Made by a program: the position numbers and the translations under genes. Under the pieces are notes generated by a model that saw nothing but the letters and a program-made list of their open reading frames with translations, had not been told where the DNA came from and ran no database searches. 64,000 nt of DNA from an uncultured bacterium. GTDB taxonomy: Bacteria > Patescibacteriota > Saccharimonadia > Saccharimonadales > Saccharimonadaceae. The first letter of the stretch is position 1, and every line of letters starts with the position of its first letter. Shown piece by piece: positions 35,639 to 43,981 of this stretch. Where the stretch lies: NCBI GenBank assembly GCA_937863415.1, contig CALMFC010000005.1:270322-334321 (forward strand), written 5' to 3'.

Positions 35639-36175
35639 ATGGTTAAAAAGAACGATAAACAGCCGGAACTTGACTTCGACGGACAGCGTGAGGGTGAAGA
35701 ATTGTTGTTCGTGTTTCGACGTCATATTTTGGCGATGCGAAAAGGGTTTTATTCGCTTTTGATTCCACTTGTAATTACTGCTTTGCCTGTATTAATTTGG
35801 CAACATAACATAACTCTATACTGGCTGCCGCTAGCTGGTTTTGCGATCGGACTTTTGCTGTTTTTCTATCATTTTATACTGTGGTATTTTACGATTTATA
35901 TTGTGACCAATCAACGACTAAGGCAGGTTACACAAAGAGGGCTATTCGGTAAGGATGTTATCGAACTTCGGCTGTCCAAGATTCAAAACATAAGCTATAA
36001 TGTACCAGGGTTTACGGGTGAAGTTTTTAAGTTCGGAACCATAGTTATCCAGACATTTGTTGGTGATTTGGTGATTCACAAAGTTGAACATCCCGACAAG
36101 ATATATAACCAGTTGCAGAATGTAGTAAACAATATCGCTGAAGCCGAAGGAGAGCATGAAGAAGTTATTGCATAA
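35639..36175 (+). CDS. Membrane protein with bacterial PH domain
   Basis: 178 residues. Two hydrophobic segments (about 38-80) followed by a PH-like domain (bPH2/YdbS type) from about 85: YIVTNQRLRQVTQRGLFGKDVIELRLSKIQNISYN, then GTIVIQT. Such proteins are widespread in Gram-positive-type bacteria and their function is unclear. The gene overlaps the next by 20 bases, so the two are co-translated; association of the PH protein with the foldase is possible. Confidence 0.82.
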   Translation: MVKKNDKQPELDFDGQREGEELLFVFRRHILAMRKGFYSLLIPLVITALPVLIWQHNITLYWLPLAGFAIGLLLFFYHFILWYFTIYIVTNQRLRQVTQRGLFGKDVIELRLSKIQNISYNVPGFTGEVFKFGTIVIQTFVGDLVIHKVEHPDKIYNQLQNVVNNIAEAEGEHEEVIA

Positions 36176-37217
36176 ATTAAAGCCTCGTAGAGACAGCACC
36201 TCGTCATCATCGCGTATTACGAATGATACGGTTGCCGAACATCGTGAGCGTATTTTAGCGGGTGGTCGTAAGTTTAAATATCCTATACAGTATGCACGTC
36301 ACAGGCTAGTGTTTAATGCGATTTTGATTAGCGTGGTGGCGCTTATCATAGTTGTTCTAATTGGTTGGTGGCAACTATATCCTGCACAAAATACCAGCGA
36401 ATTTATGTACCGCGTCACCAAGGTTATTCCAGTTCCAGTTGCTTCTGTTGATGGCCAACCGGTTCTTTATAGCGACTATTTAATGAAATATCGTAGTTCG
36501 ATTTATTATTTAGAGCAGAAAGAACAGGTAAGCCTAAAAACCGAAGATGGTAAAAGACGCGTTGAATACACTAAACAGCAAGCAATGCAGGATTCAATTG
36601 CTGATGCCTATGCTATGAAGCTTGCTAATCAAATGGGGCTATCGGTAAGCGATGTTGAATTAGAGGCTTTCTTAAAGTCACAGCGTCAGTCTAGTGATGG
36701 TGAAATATCTGAACAGACATATGATTCGGTAATTGCCGATTATTACAACTGGAGTCCAAGTGAATATCGCCATGCAACCAAGAATAAATTATTGCGCCAA
36801 AAGGTAACCTATGCAATCGATAAAGATGCAAAATCGCTGTCCGACCAGGTTGCTGCAATTTTACAAAAGACTCCTACAACTAACCTAAAAGATTTAACTA
36901 CACAACTAGCAGGTAGTAGCCATAAAGCCATATATGGCGCACCGGGCTGGGTGTTAAAGACTAATCAGGACGGTGGTTTGTCTACTGCAGCCGCTAAGTT
37001 AAAGAAAGGTGAAGTCTCGACCGTAGTTAAGTCTATATCTGGTGATGGGTATTATTTCGTGAGATTAATTGACGTCAATCAGACTCAGGTTAGCTATGAA
37101 TACATCGAAATTCCACTAACAACTTTTGACACTCAGTTAAAGAAAATTATCGATAGCAATAAGGTCCAAGAATACATCGATATTCCAAAATCGGCAACAA
37201 CTAAACAGAAGGGTTAA
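36156..37217 (+). CDS. Membrane-anchored SurA/PpiC-type foldase
   Basis: 353 residues: basic cytoplasmic end (about 55 residues), one membrane segment (about 51-75), then the SurA-N/PrsA plan: VASVDGQPVLYSDYLMKYR, a helical chaperone region, and a parvulin-like region (APGWVLKTNQDGG, VVKSISGDGYYFVRLID). It would help fold exported proteins on the outer face, such as the surface proteins and pilins encoded here. The parvulin core is short and its catalytic residues are not evident, so isomerase activity is uncertain. Confidence 0.8.
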   Translation: MKKLLHKLKPRRDSTSSSSRITNDTVAEHRERILAGGRKFKYPIQYARHRLVFNAILISVVALIIVVLIGWWQLYPAQNTSEFMYRVTKVIPVPVASVDGQPVLYSDYLMKYRSSIYYLEQKEQVSLKTEDGKRRVEYTKQQAMQDSIADAYAMKLANQMGLSVSDVELEAFLKSQRQSSDGEISEQTYDSVIADYYNWSPSEYRHATKNKLLRQKVTYAIDKDAKSLSDQVAAILQKTPTTNLKDLTTQLAGSSHKAIYGAPGWVLKTNQDGGLSTAAAKLKKGEVSTVVKSISGDGYYFVRLIDVNQTQVSYEYIEIPLTTFDTQLKKIIDSNKVQEYIDIPKSATTKQKG

Positions 37218-37221
37218 ATAA

Positions 37222-37827
37222 ATGTACAAATTACCAGACCTAGGCTATGACTACGCAGCACTTGGCGAGTACATAAGTCGCGACATAATGATGTTGCATC
37301 ATGACAAGCATCATCAGGGTTACGTTGATAAGTTTAACGCTGCCCTGGATCAAGCACCAGAACTAAAAGAAAGGTCGCTTGATGACTTGCTGACTGGTAT
37401 TAATGAATTACCCGAATCAGTCCGTACAGCTATCCGAAATAATGGCGGCGGTCATTATAACCATTCGCTATTCTGGCAGTGGATGTCACCTGATGGAGGA
37501 GGTGAGCCAACTGGTGAGTTAGCGGAGGCAATTAATGCTAGATACGGCAGCTTTCAGTCTTTTGTTGATGAATATACAACAAAATCTCTTGCTGTATTTG
37601 GTAGCGGATGGTCGTGGTTACAACCGGATATGGAGATTGTCATAACGCCACTACAAAATACTCCGATCATGGACGGACAAGCAGCTCCAATTTTAGGACT
37701 AGATGTCTGGGAGCATGCTTATTACCTAGACTATAAGAATAAACGAGACGATTATGTCAAAGCTTGGTGGAACGTAGTGAATTGGGACTTTGTTGCCGAG
37801 CGATACAGATCATCGGTCAATAATTAA
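37222..37827 (+). CDS. sodA: Superoxide dismutase, Mn/Fe family
   Basis: 201 residues. Metal ligands are in LHHDKHHQGYV, HYNHSLFW and LDVWEHAYYLDY. The GGGHYNHSLFW segment, with Gly at the position that is Gln in iron enzymes, and the Gln in LQNTPIM suggest a manganese type; this is a family rule, not proof. It protects against superoxide, fitting contact with oxygen or host defences. It follows the foldase by four bases. Confidence 0.95.
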   Translation: MYKLPDLGYDYAALGEYISRDIMMLHHDKHHQGYVDKFNAALDQAPELKERSLDDLLTGINELPESVRTAIRNNGGGHYNHSLFWQWMSPDGGGEPTGELAEAINARYGSFQSFVDEYTTKSLAVFGSGWSWLQPDMEIVITPLQNTPIMDGQAAPILGLDVWEHAYYLDYKNKRDDYVKAWWNVVNWDFVAERYRSSVNN

Positions 37828-37845
37828 TATTAATATATAAAAAGT

Positions 37846-38003
37846 ATGGATTTCGACCGGATTATCGCTCGTCGCTTGCAAGCGACGAGCTCTTCCGCTT
37901 GCTTATTGTCTCAAAAGCGAGCTTTCAGACAATTTCACTGCGCTACAAGACCCGGCGCCCTTTGGGCTAGCCAGTTAGAATCCGCGTCTGGCCTCTATCA
38001 AGT
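37846..38003. other. GC-rich inverted-repeat element beside tRNA-Asp
   Basis: A stretch between sodA and tRNA-Asp with a perfect 24-base palindrome (37867-37890; arms GCTCGTCGCTTG/CAAGCGACGAGC) and a second stem ATTGTCT/AGACAAT. Its left part holds TCGACCGGATT, which is repeated in the T-arm of the tRNA-Asp gene (38044-38054). No supported reading frame: the 76-codon frame runs antisense through the tRNA. It may be an integration remnant or a small RNA. Confidence 0.35.
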
Positions 38004-38031
38004 AAAAACGCTATCAGATGATAGCGTTTTT
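38004..38031. terminator. Terminator of tRNA-Asp (works in both directions)
   Basis: AAAAACGCTATCA (38004-38016) and TGATAGCGTTTTT (38019-38031), 13 bp. On the minus strand it directly follows the tRNA-Asp CCA and ends in a T-run. Confidence 0.88.
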
Positions 38032-38034
38032 ACT

Positions 38035-38110
38035 TGGCGGGCTCGACCGGATTTGAACCGGCGATCTCCTCCGTGACAGGGAGGCGTGATAACCCCTTCA
38101 CTACGAGCCC
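38035..38110 (-). tRNA. tRNA-Asp (anticodon GTC)
   Basis: 76 nt on the minus strand: acceptor GGGCTCG, anticodon loop CTGTCAC with GTC, T-arm GCCGG-TTCAAAT-CCGGT, encoded CCA (38035-38037). Confidence 0.94.
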
Positions 38111-38175
38111 GTATGATAGGTTTAACTTTGGTATGATACCAGTTTTGACGTTTGGTTGCAACAGGGGAGCGACGT

Positions 38176-38203
38176 TTGTTTTAAGGCTCTAGAGTGCTAT
38201 AAT
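38176..38203 (+). promoter_or_regulatory. Promoter of tRNA-Thr
   Basis: TTGTTT (38176-38181), 16-base spacer, TATAAT (38198-38203), about 22 bases before the tRNA. Confidence 0.75.
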
Positions 38204-38225
38204 AACACTTGATCTACTCCAGCTT

Positions 38226-38301
38226 GCCGCTGTAGCTCAGTTGGTAGAGCGGCGCTTTCGTAAAGCGTAGGTCTCCGGTTCAACCCCGGACAGCGGCTCC
38301 A
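38226..38301 (+). tRNA. tRNA-Thr (anticodon CGT)
   Basis: 76 nt: acceptor GCCGCTG/CAGCGGC, D-arm GCTC/GAGC, anticodon arm GCGCT-TTCGTAA-AGCGT, T-arm TCCGG-TTCAACC-CCGGA, encoded CCA. The next gene starts 11 bases after the CCA. Confidence 0.95.
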
Positions 38302-38312
38302 CTTAATTAGAT

Positions 38313-38690
38313 ATGAAATCAACTATTATTGAATCACTTAAACAGCTAGTAGCCGACAGATATCTTGTCGTACTTCTTTCATTTTTGGTATTATTGGCAA
38401 TCGGTTTCTTGATTTATATTGGGATATCGGTACGCCCAAGTGAACTACAGACAGTCACACACTACTCCGCTTTTGGCGTTAGGCACCTATACACCAGTCA
38501 ATGGTTTTATTTATATGTATTTGGTTTATTTGGGCTAGTTGTAGCCGCCGCCCATACTGTTCTTTCGATTAAAATATTAATAGTAAAAGGCAGGTCTTTG
38601 GCTATTATGCTGGCGTGGCTGGGAGTTGGCATACTGGTGCTAGGCTGGATTACGGCTTACATGGTTATAAATGTCAGAATGATGCTTTAG
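38313..38690 (+). CDS. Small membrane protein with three membrane segments
   Basis: 125 residues with hydrophobic segments at about 18-38, 66-88 and 98-118. Not recognised. It starts 11 bases after the CCA of tRNA-Thr with no clear promoter between, so it is probably transcribed with the tRNA and released by tRNA 3' processing. It precedes the glycosyltransferase by four bases and may form a complex with it. Confidence 0.75.
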   Translation: MKSTIIESLKQLVADRYLVVLLSFLVLLAIGFLIYIGISVRPSELQTVTHYSAFGVRHLYTSQWFYLYVFGLFGLVVAAAHTVLSIKILIVKGRSLAIMLAWLGVGILVLGWITAYMVINVRMML

Positions 38691-38694
38691 GTCT

Positions 38695-40371
38695 ATGATT
38701 GATTTAGAGATACCACTTGGCAAACGGACACTAAAATACAGGTTATTTGAGATGCTGCCAGCGACTCTTAGCTATGGGGCGCTTATTTTATTGATTGTTT
38801 TGTCAATTATTAGTCCAATTCTAGCTGCAATTTATGTCATGTTAGTAATAATAACCCTAGTAGTCAAGGCAGTTGGCATAGCTATACACACCATTGGTGG
38901 TCGTAGTCGTCTTGATAAAGCTCAAAAAGTTAACTGGAGCGAGCGCTTAGCTGACCTAGAAAATCCAGACAAGTCGTATGAAGATCTAAAATCAACCAAA
39001 TCGAAAGCTTTTGGTGCGTTGCTTCATGTCGATAACCTACGCCTGATAACGGCTGATCCTGAACTCTTTCCTAAACCGTCTGCGCTATATAATGCCGTAA
39101 TCATTGCTACCTATAACGAAGATTACGCTGTATTGGCGCCCACAATTCAATCAGTAATTGATACGTCTTATGATAATAAAAAAATTATATTAACTATTGC
39201 TTATGAACAAAGGGGTGGAGAGGCCATAAAGCAGACGGTAAATGAGCTAAAAAAAGAGTTCGGTAAACACTTTTTGGCTTTTCATTTAGTAGAACATCCT
39301 AGTGATTTACCGGGTGAGGTTATAGGTAAGGGGGGTAACATTACCCATGCTGGACGATTTTTGAAGCAGTGGCTGATTGATCAAAAAATTGATAGCAAAA
39401 ATGTTATCGTAACGACACTAGATAGCGACAACAGGCCGCATAAAACCTATTTTGATTATGTAACTTATGAATACATCGTAAACGAAGACCGTAAACACCT
39501 GTCGTATCAGCCTGTGTCGCTGTTTATGAATAATATTTGGGATGTTCCAGCGCCGATGCGCGTCATAGCCACTGGTAATTCGTTTTGGAATATCATCAGC
39601 TCTATGCGACCGCATACTTTGCGCAATTTTGCATCTCACTCACAACCAATGGATGCACTAGAAGAAATGGATTTTTGGAGTACTCGCACTATAGTTGAGG
39701 ACGGGCATCAGTATTGGCGCAGCTATTTCTATTTTGGGGGTAATTATTCAGTTTTACCGATATATGTTCCGATTTATCAAGATGCAGTGCTGTCTAATAC
39801 TTACGGCAAGACACTAAAGGCGCAGTTTGTTCAGCTAAGACGATGGGCTTATGGCGCTTCAGACGTTCCGTACGTTGCAACGAGGATCTTTACGCATAAG
39901 CGTAACGTTCCGCTTTACGGGGGCATTGCGCGCTTTGTAAGGCTGCTAGATGGGCATGTAACGCTAGCTAGTGTGTCTTTGCTTGTTGCTTTTGGTGGTT
40001 GGGTGCCGCTTTGGATTAATAGTGATGCTGCACGTAGTATTCCGGCTCACCAATTACCAGATGTAGTTAGCGTGATTCAGCAAATCGCCATGATAGGTTT
40101 ATTTATAACAGTATTTTTATCGTTCAAAATGCTACCACCTAGACCAGAGCGCTACAAGAGGCGACGCAATGTATTGATGCTAGCTCAGTGGGTGTTGATG
40201 CCCCTTACGGCCATAATCTATAGTGCAATTTCAGCGCTTTATTCTCAAGGGAGGCTTTTTACGGGGCGATACCTTGATAAGTTTGACGTAACCGACAAAG
40301 CGACTCATGATTCAGCCTTGGTTGCGCGTAAGCAGTCACGAAAGCAAAAGAAATCAAAACAGACTGATTAA
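38695..40371 (+). CDS. Membrane glycosyltransferase, family 2
   Basis: 558 residues. Two N-terminal membrane segments (about 20-65), a GT-A domain with VIIATYNEDYAVL, the DxD-like TTLDSDNRPH, acceptor ED in IVEDGHQYW and QLRRWAYGA (the QxxRW motif of processive enzymes), and two or three C-terminal membrane segments. It probably makes or modifies a surface polysaccharide. Between the GT2 motifs there is an unusual insertion (KHLSYQPVSLFMNNIWDVPA onward). The tail is Lys-rich. A strong hairpin follows at 40387-40417. Confidence 0.88.
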   Translation: MIDLEIPLGKRTLKYRLFEMLPATLSYGALILLIVLSIISPILAAIYVMLVIITLVVKAVGIAIHTIGGRSRLDKAQKVNWSERLADLENPDKSYEDLKSTKSKAFGALLHVDNLRLITADPELFPKPSALYNAVIIATYNEDYAVLAPTIQSVIDTSYDNKKIILTIAYEQRGGEAIKQTVNELKKEFGKHFLAFHLVEHPSDLPGEVIGKGGNITHAGRFLKQWLIDQKIDSKNVIVTTLDSDNRPHKTYFDYVTYEYIVNEDRKHLSYQPVSLFMNNIWDVPAPMRVIATGNSFWNIISSMRPHTLRNFASHSQPMDALEEMDFWSTRTIVEDGHQYWRSYFYFGGNYSVLPIYVPIYQDAVLSNTYGKTLKAQFVQLRRWAYGASDVPYVATRIFTHKRNVPLYGGIARFVRLLDGHVTLASVSLLVAFGGWVPLWINSDAARSIPAHQLPDVVSVIQQIAMIGLFITVFLSFKMLPPRPERYKRRRNVLMLAQWVLMPLTAIIYSAISALYSQGRLFTGRYLDKFDVTDKATHDSALVARKQSRKQKKSKQTD

Positions 40372-40386
40372 AGGGACTTAGGAACC

Positions 40387-40417
40387 ATTAATACCCCGCA
40401 AAATGCGGGGTATTAAT
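40387..40417. terminator. Hairpin between convergent genes
   Basis: ATTAATACCCCGCA (40387-40400) and TGCGGGGTATTAAT (40404-40417), 14 bp with an AAA loop. It lies between the glycosyltransferase stop and the stop of the small minus-strand gene and could end both. It lacks a long T-run. Confidence 0.7.
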
Positions 40418-40434
40418 GTAATCGAATCTAAGTG

Positions 40435-40569
40435 TTATCTAAATGTTCTGATGCGAACATCACGCTTAACTTGCTGCAAAGTCTTATCGTACTCAAACCC
40501 AAGCGTAAAACGATCAAGTTGAGATGTAGTGCTAGTGTCGATGGTTTGAATCTGTTGTTTCTGAGCCAT
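40435..40569 (-). CDS. 44-residue microprotein with near-consensus promoter
   Basis: Frame starting MAQKQQIQTIDTSTTSQLDRF and ending VRIRTFR, 44 residues then TAA. It is rich in Gln, Thr and Arg, hydrophilic, without membrane segment or cysteines. The case for a real gene is the upstream sequence on the minus strand: TTGACA, exactly 17 bases, TAATAT, then six bases to ATG, the leaderless layout used by many genes here. A 14-bp hairpin follows the stop. Function unknown; the net positive C-terminal half could bind nucleic acid or a ribosome. Confidence 0.65.
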   Translation of the reverse strand: MAQKQQIQTIDTSTTSQLDRFTLGFEYDKTLQQVKRDVRIRTFR

Positions 40570-40575
40570 GTATTG

Positions 40576-40604
40576 ATATTAGCATAATCGGCATGAATTG
40601 TCAA
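40576..40604 (-). promoter_or_regulatory. Promoter of the 44-residue gene
   Basis: TTGACA (40599-40604) and TATTAT-like TAATAT (40576-40581), read on the minus strand, separated by 17 bases. The -35 is a perfect consensus match, the only one noted in the window. Confidence 0.8.
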
Positions 40605-40702
40605 TAGAACACACTATCACTCAATATTACATCCATGATATATGACGACTAACACGTAGCGTAAATTGCTAGTGGAAAACTGCACATATCAGTGGGTAAA
40701 CG

Positions 40703-40726
40703 AAAATCACCCCCGTAGGAGTGATT
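40703..40726 (-). terminator. Probable terminator of tRNA-Val
   Basis: On the minus strand AATCACTCC pairs with GGGGTGATT (one T-G pair), loop TACG, followed by TTTT. It is about 40 bases downstream of tRNA-Val. Confidence 0.65.
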
Positions 40727-40765
40727 GTCTTCTGTATTTAAGTAGTTATATTACATTTGCTAACT

Positions 40766-40842
40766 TGGTGGGTCCTAGAGGATTCGAACCTCTCACCTCC
40801 ACAACGTCAATGTGGCGCTCTAGCCAAATGAGCTAAGGACCC
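40766..40842 (-). tRNA. tRNA-Val (anticodon GAC)
   Basis: 77 nt on the minus strand: acceptor GGGTCCT/AGGACCC, D-arm GCTC/GAGC, anticodon arm CCACA-TTGACGT-TGTGG, T-arm with TTCGAAT, discriminator A and encoded CCA (40766-40768). Confidence 0.94.
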
Positions 40843-40904
40843 GTACCTGGTGTAGTTTATCAGAAACGGGGGTGATGGGCAATATTCGTGATAAAATAGC
40901 TGAT

Positions 40905-42719
40905 ATGGATGAACAAACACTACATGCAATGCGTCATAGCTTGGCGCACATAACCGCAGCCGCGGTTCAAAAATTGTGGCCTGATGCCAAATTTGGGGTT
41001 GGACCAGTGGTAGAAAATGGCTTTTACTACGATATTGACCTAGGAGAACTAAAAATCTCGGAAGCTCAGTTCGGTAAAATCGAAAAAGAGATGCGTCGAA
41101 TCATTGGTGCATCTCAGGATTTTGAAAAATTCAGCATGCCAATTGACCAAGCAATCGATTGGGCGCGCCAAAACAACCAACCATATAAAGAAGAACTACT
41201 AAACGATCTGAAAAGATCTGGCACGACTGTAGCAAAGGACCTAGATGCAGCCGAACTGGGCACAATTACAGATTCAGAAGCGGCAGTTGATGAGGTGACC
41301 TTTTATAAGAACGGTGATTTTGTTGATTTGTGTCGTGGTCCGCACGTTACTAACACTAAGGACGTTGGAGTGTTTAAGTTATTACGGGTTGCTGGTGCAT
41401 ATTGGCGTGGTAATGAGAAAAACGCCCAAATGCAGAGGTTATATGGTGTAGCGTTTGCTACCCAGCAAGAATTAGATGACTACCTCGAAATGCTAGAGCA
41501 GGCTAAACTGCGCGACCATCGTAAATTAGGTAAAGAACTGGATCTATATACAGTCTCGAACTTAGTTGGTGGTGGGTTGCCACTATTTACCCCAAGAGGA
41601 ACGGTTTTGCGTGATGTTATGGCTAATTACTCTAATCAATTGCGGCAGAATTTCGGTTTTGAAAAAGTTTGGACACCACATATTACTAAAAAAGAGCTCT
41701 ATGAGACATCTGGGCACTGGGCGAAATTTGGCGATGAACTTTTCTTGGTCACAAGCCAAGAAACTAGTGATGAATTTGCACTTAAACCTATGAACTGTCC
41801 GCATCATAGTCAGATTTATGCCAGTAAACCACGCAGTTATCGCGATATGCCAGTGCGATATCTAGAGACCACGACTGATTATCGTGACGAAAAGACTGGT
41901 GAATTGGGCGGGTTAAATCGGGTTAGGGCGCTCACTCAAGATGATAGCCACGTTTTTTGTCGTCCAGATCAAATTGAGACCGAGATAAATAATTTATTAT
42001 CTAGTGCTAGGGAGCTTTATCAGACCTTAAATATGAAGTTACGTGTTCGTTTATCATATCGTGACGAGGGCGATGGTTATTTGGGTGATCAACCTCTTTG
42101 GGATAGTGCTCAAGAGCAGTTAAAGTCTGCGGTTATTTCTAATCAGTTAGATTATTTTGAGCAAGATGGCGAGGCAGCATTTTACGGTCCCAAAATTGAT
42201 TTCATGGCAACAGACGCGATAGGGCGCGAACATCAGGTGGCGACGGTTCAGCTAGATTTCGTGCAACCAGGTCGGTTTGGCTTAGAATACGTCGATGCAG
42301 ACGGTAAATCGCAGACTCCTGTTATGATTCATTGTGCACTTCTGGGTTCAATTGAGCGATTTTTGAGCGTGTTTATTGAACACACAGCTGGTTGGTTTCC
42401 GATTTGGACGGCGCCAGAGCAGGTCCGTATTTTGACTATTAATGATGCGGTAATGGATTATGTTCAAGAGGTTGAGGAAATACTAAGTAGTTTTGTGTTT
42501 ATGGAGCCCGTAAAATATAACGAGCTAAGATATAGTCGAGATGATCGAAACGAATCGCTAGGAAAAAAGATACGTGAGGCTACTAATTATAAGATTCCGT
42601 TGCAGATAATTATTGGTCCCAAAGACAAAGAAGCCCGGGAAGTCAGCGTTCGGACAGTGGACACGGAAGAAAAAATCAAGCTTGATAATCTAAGTGCTTA
42701 TATCAAGTCCCTTGCGTAG
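40905..42719 (+). CDS. thrS: Threonyl-tRNA synthetase without TGS domain
   Basis: 604 residues from ATG 40905. It begins directly with the editing domain (MRHSLAHITAAAVQKLWP, HxxxH), continues with FVDLCRGPHV, then the catalytic core: zinc ligands in MNCPHHSQIY, HVFCRPDQI and the IH before LLGSIERF, and the anticodon domain at the end. The N-terminal TGS domain of about 60 residues is missing. GTG 40872 and ATG 40875 are in frame, but TAAAAT (40892-40897) seven bases before 40905 favours the short form. The Arg normally after the third zinc His (HRA) reads Cys (HCA). Confidence 0.94.
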   Translation: MDEQTLHAMRHSLAHITAAAVQKLWPDAKFGVGPVVENGFYYDIDLGELKISEAQFGKIEKEMRRIIGASQDFEKFSMPIDQAIDWARQNNQPYKEELLNDLKRSGTTVAKDLDAAELGTITDSEAAVDEVTFYKNGDFVDLCRGPHVTNTKDVGVFKLLRVAGAYWRGNEKNAQMQRLYGVAFATQQELDDYLEMLEQAKLRDHRKLGKELDLYTVSNLVGGGLPLFTPRGTVLRDVMANYSNQLRQNFGFEKVWTPHITKKELYETSGHWAKFGDELFLVTSQETSDEFALKPMNCPHHSQIYASKPRSYRDMPVRYLETTTDYRDEKTGELGGLNRVRALTQDDSHVFCRPDQIETEINNLLSSARELYQTLNMKLRVRLSYRDEGDGYLGDQPLWDSAQEQLKSAVISNQLDYFEQDGEAAFYGPKIDFMATDAIGREHQVATVQLDFVQPGRFGLEYVDADGKSQTPVMIHCALLGSIERFLSVFIEHTAGWFPIWTAPEQVRILTINDAVMDYVQEVEEILSSFVFMEPVKYNELRYSRDDRNESLGKKIREATNYKIPLQIIIGPKDKEAREVSVRTVDTEEKIKLDNLSAYIKSLA

Positions 42720-42731
42720 AGTTAGTTTTCC

Positions 42732-43046
42732 ATGGCTACTATAAACGGCGATTTTCGAACCAAGGTAGAGGAATTAATGTCGTTAGTTCCTAGTGGCCAA
42801 GTGACTACCTACGGTGATTTAGCGGCATTAGCTGGGCACGCTTATGCATCCAGGGTTGTGGGTGGAATTGCCCACTTTGGAAATCCCGAACTACCATGGC
42901 ATAGACTAGTTAATAGGTTTGGTGGTCTAGCCAGTGGCTATCATGGCGGTCGCGAAGAACAAGCTAAAATGTTGGCGTCCGAAGGAGTAACCTGTACTGA
43001 TTTTATTGTCGATAACTTTAAGGATTTACGATGGTGTCATCCATAG
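42732..43046 (+). CDS. Alkyltransferase-like protein (ATL)
   Basis: 104 residues of the O6-alkylguanine-DNA alkyltransferase DNA-binding fold: VPSGQVTTYGDLAALAG, SRVVGGI and then PWHRLVNRFGGLA. The reactive Cys of the PCHR motif is Trp here, so the protein cannot transfer alkyl groups. ATL proteins with this change bind O6-alkylguanine and hand it to nucleotide excision repair. Start ATG 42732; it overlaps miaA by 16 bases. Confidence 0.9.
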   Translation: MATINGDFRTKVEELMSLVPSGQVTTYGDLAALAGHAYASRVVGGIAHFGNPELPWHRLVNRFGGLASGYHGGREEQAKMLASEGVTCTDFIVDNFKDLRWCHP

Positions 43047-43945
43047 CTAAAGACCGTCTACCGTCTACAACCTACCACCTACCACTTGTAGTTATTGTCG
43101 GTCCAACAGCTAGTGGCAAAACAAGTCTAGCGATTAAAATAGCTCAGGATTTTGGTGGCGAAATTATTTGTGCTGATTCGCGTTCTATTTATAAGGGTCT
43201 AGATATTGGCACAGCCAAACCAACCGTCGGAGAGCAACGAGAAGTTAAGCATTGGGGGCTGGATTTAGTGGGTCCGGGCGAGCGATTTACGGCTGCAGAC
43301 TTCAAAAAATATGCTAATGAGGCAATTGATGACATACGCTCCAGAGGTAAGATACCATTTATAGTTGGTGGCACGGGCCTATATATTGACGGTGTGATAT
43401 TAGATTATAAGTTTACGTCTAGCGAAGTGGGATTCAACAGGGGTAGCTTTGAGTCATTGTCGATCGATGAATTGCATGATTATTGTCGGAAAAACAACAT
43501 ATCTTTACCTGAAAACAGTAAAAATAAACGATATGTGATACGAGCAATTGAAAGAAACGGTATAAATAACACTAGAAATGCTAAACCAAACAGCAATACT
43601 ATCGTTGTAGGAATATCAACTGAAAGAAATCTTCTCAGACAGAGAATTAAGCTGCGAATTGAACAAATGTTTAACAATGGAATTGTCGACGAGACCAATA
43701 AATTGGGCGAATTATATGGTTGGGACTCAGAGCCACTAACTGGCAATGTATATCGTATTGTTCGTGAGTTTATTGATGGAAGGGTAAGCTTAGAGGAGGC
43801 AAAAATAAAAGCAGAAATTCAAGACTGGCGACTAGCAAAACGACAAATTACTTGGTTCAAAAGGAATTCATTTATTAAATGGTGTAGTCTTGACGTTGCA
43901 GAGGTATATATAGGGGAAATACTCGCCAAGCAAGCCCGGTCATGA
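43031..43945 (+). CDS. miaA: tRNA dimethylallyltransferase
   Basis: 304 residues. P-loop VIVGPTASGKTSLAI (near residue 20), then ICADSRSIYKGLDIGTAKPT, PFIVGGTGLYIDGV and RQITWFKRN near the end. It adds a dimethylallyl group to A37 of tRNAs reading UNN codons. It needs DMAPP, which Saccharibacteria are thought to obtain rather than make; no isoprenoid genes are in this window. The first 15 residues are low in similarity, and no Shine-Dalgarno is evident, so the exact start is uncertain. Confidence 0.93.
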   Translation: MVSSIAKDRLPSTTYHLPLVVIVGPTASGKTSLAIKIAQDFGGEIICADSRSIYKGLDIGTAKPTVGEQREVKHWGLDLVGPGERFTAADFKKYANEAIDDIRSRGKIPFIVGGTGLYIDGVILDYKFTSSEVGFNRGSFESLSIDELHDYCRKNNISLPENSKNKRYVIRAIERNGINNTRNAKPNSNTIVVGISTERNLLRQRIKLRIEQMFNNGIVDETNKLGELYGWDSEPLTGNVYRIVREFIDGRVSLEEAKIKAEIQDWRLAKRQITWFKRNSFIKWCSLDVAEVYIGEILAKQARS

Positions 43946-43981
43946 TATGATAGAACACGAAAGTTACCCGGAGTAAAAATA

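Noticed and set aside
35537..35725. 62-codon frame on the minus strand containing PRAGLEPATLSLGR
   Set aside because: It is the antisense reading of tRNA-Arg plus the start of the PH-domain gene.
37846..38076. 76-codon frame ending RARPDLNRRSPP
   Set aside because: It runs antisense through tRNA-Asp; this ending is the translation artefact of a tRNA T-arm.
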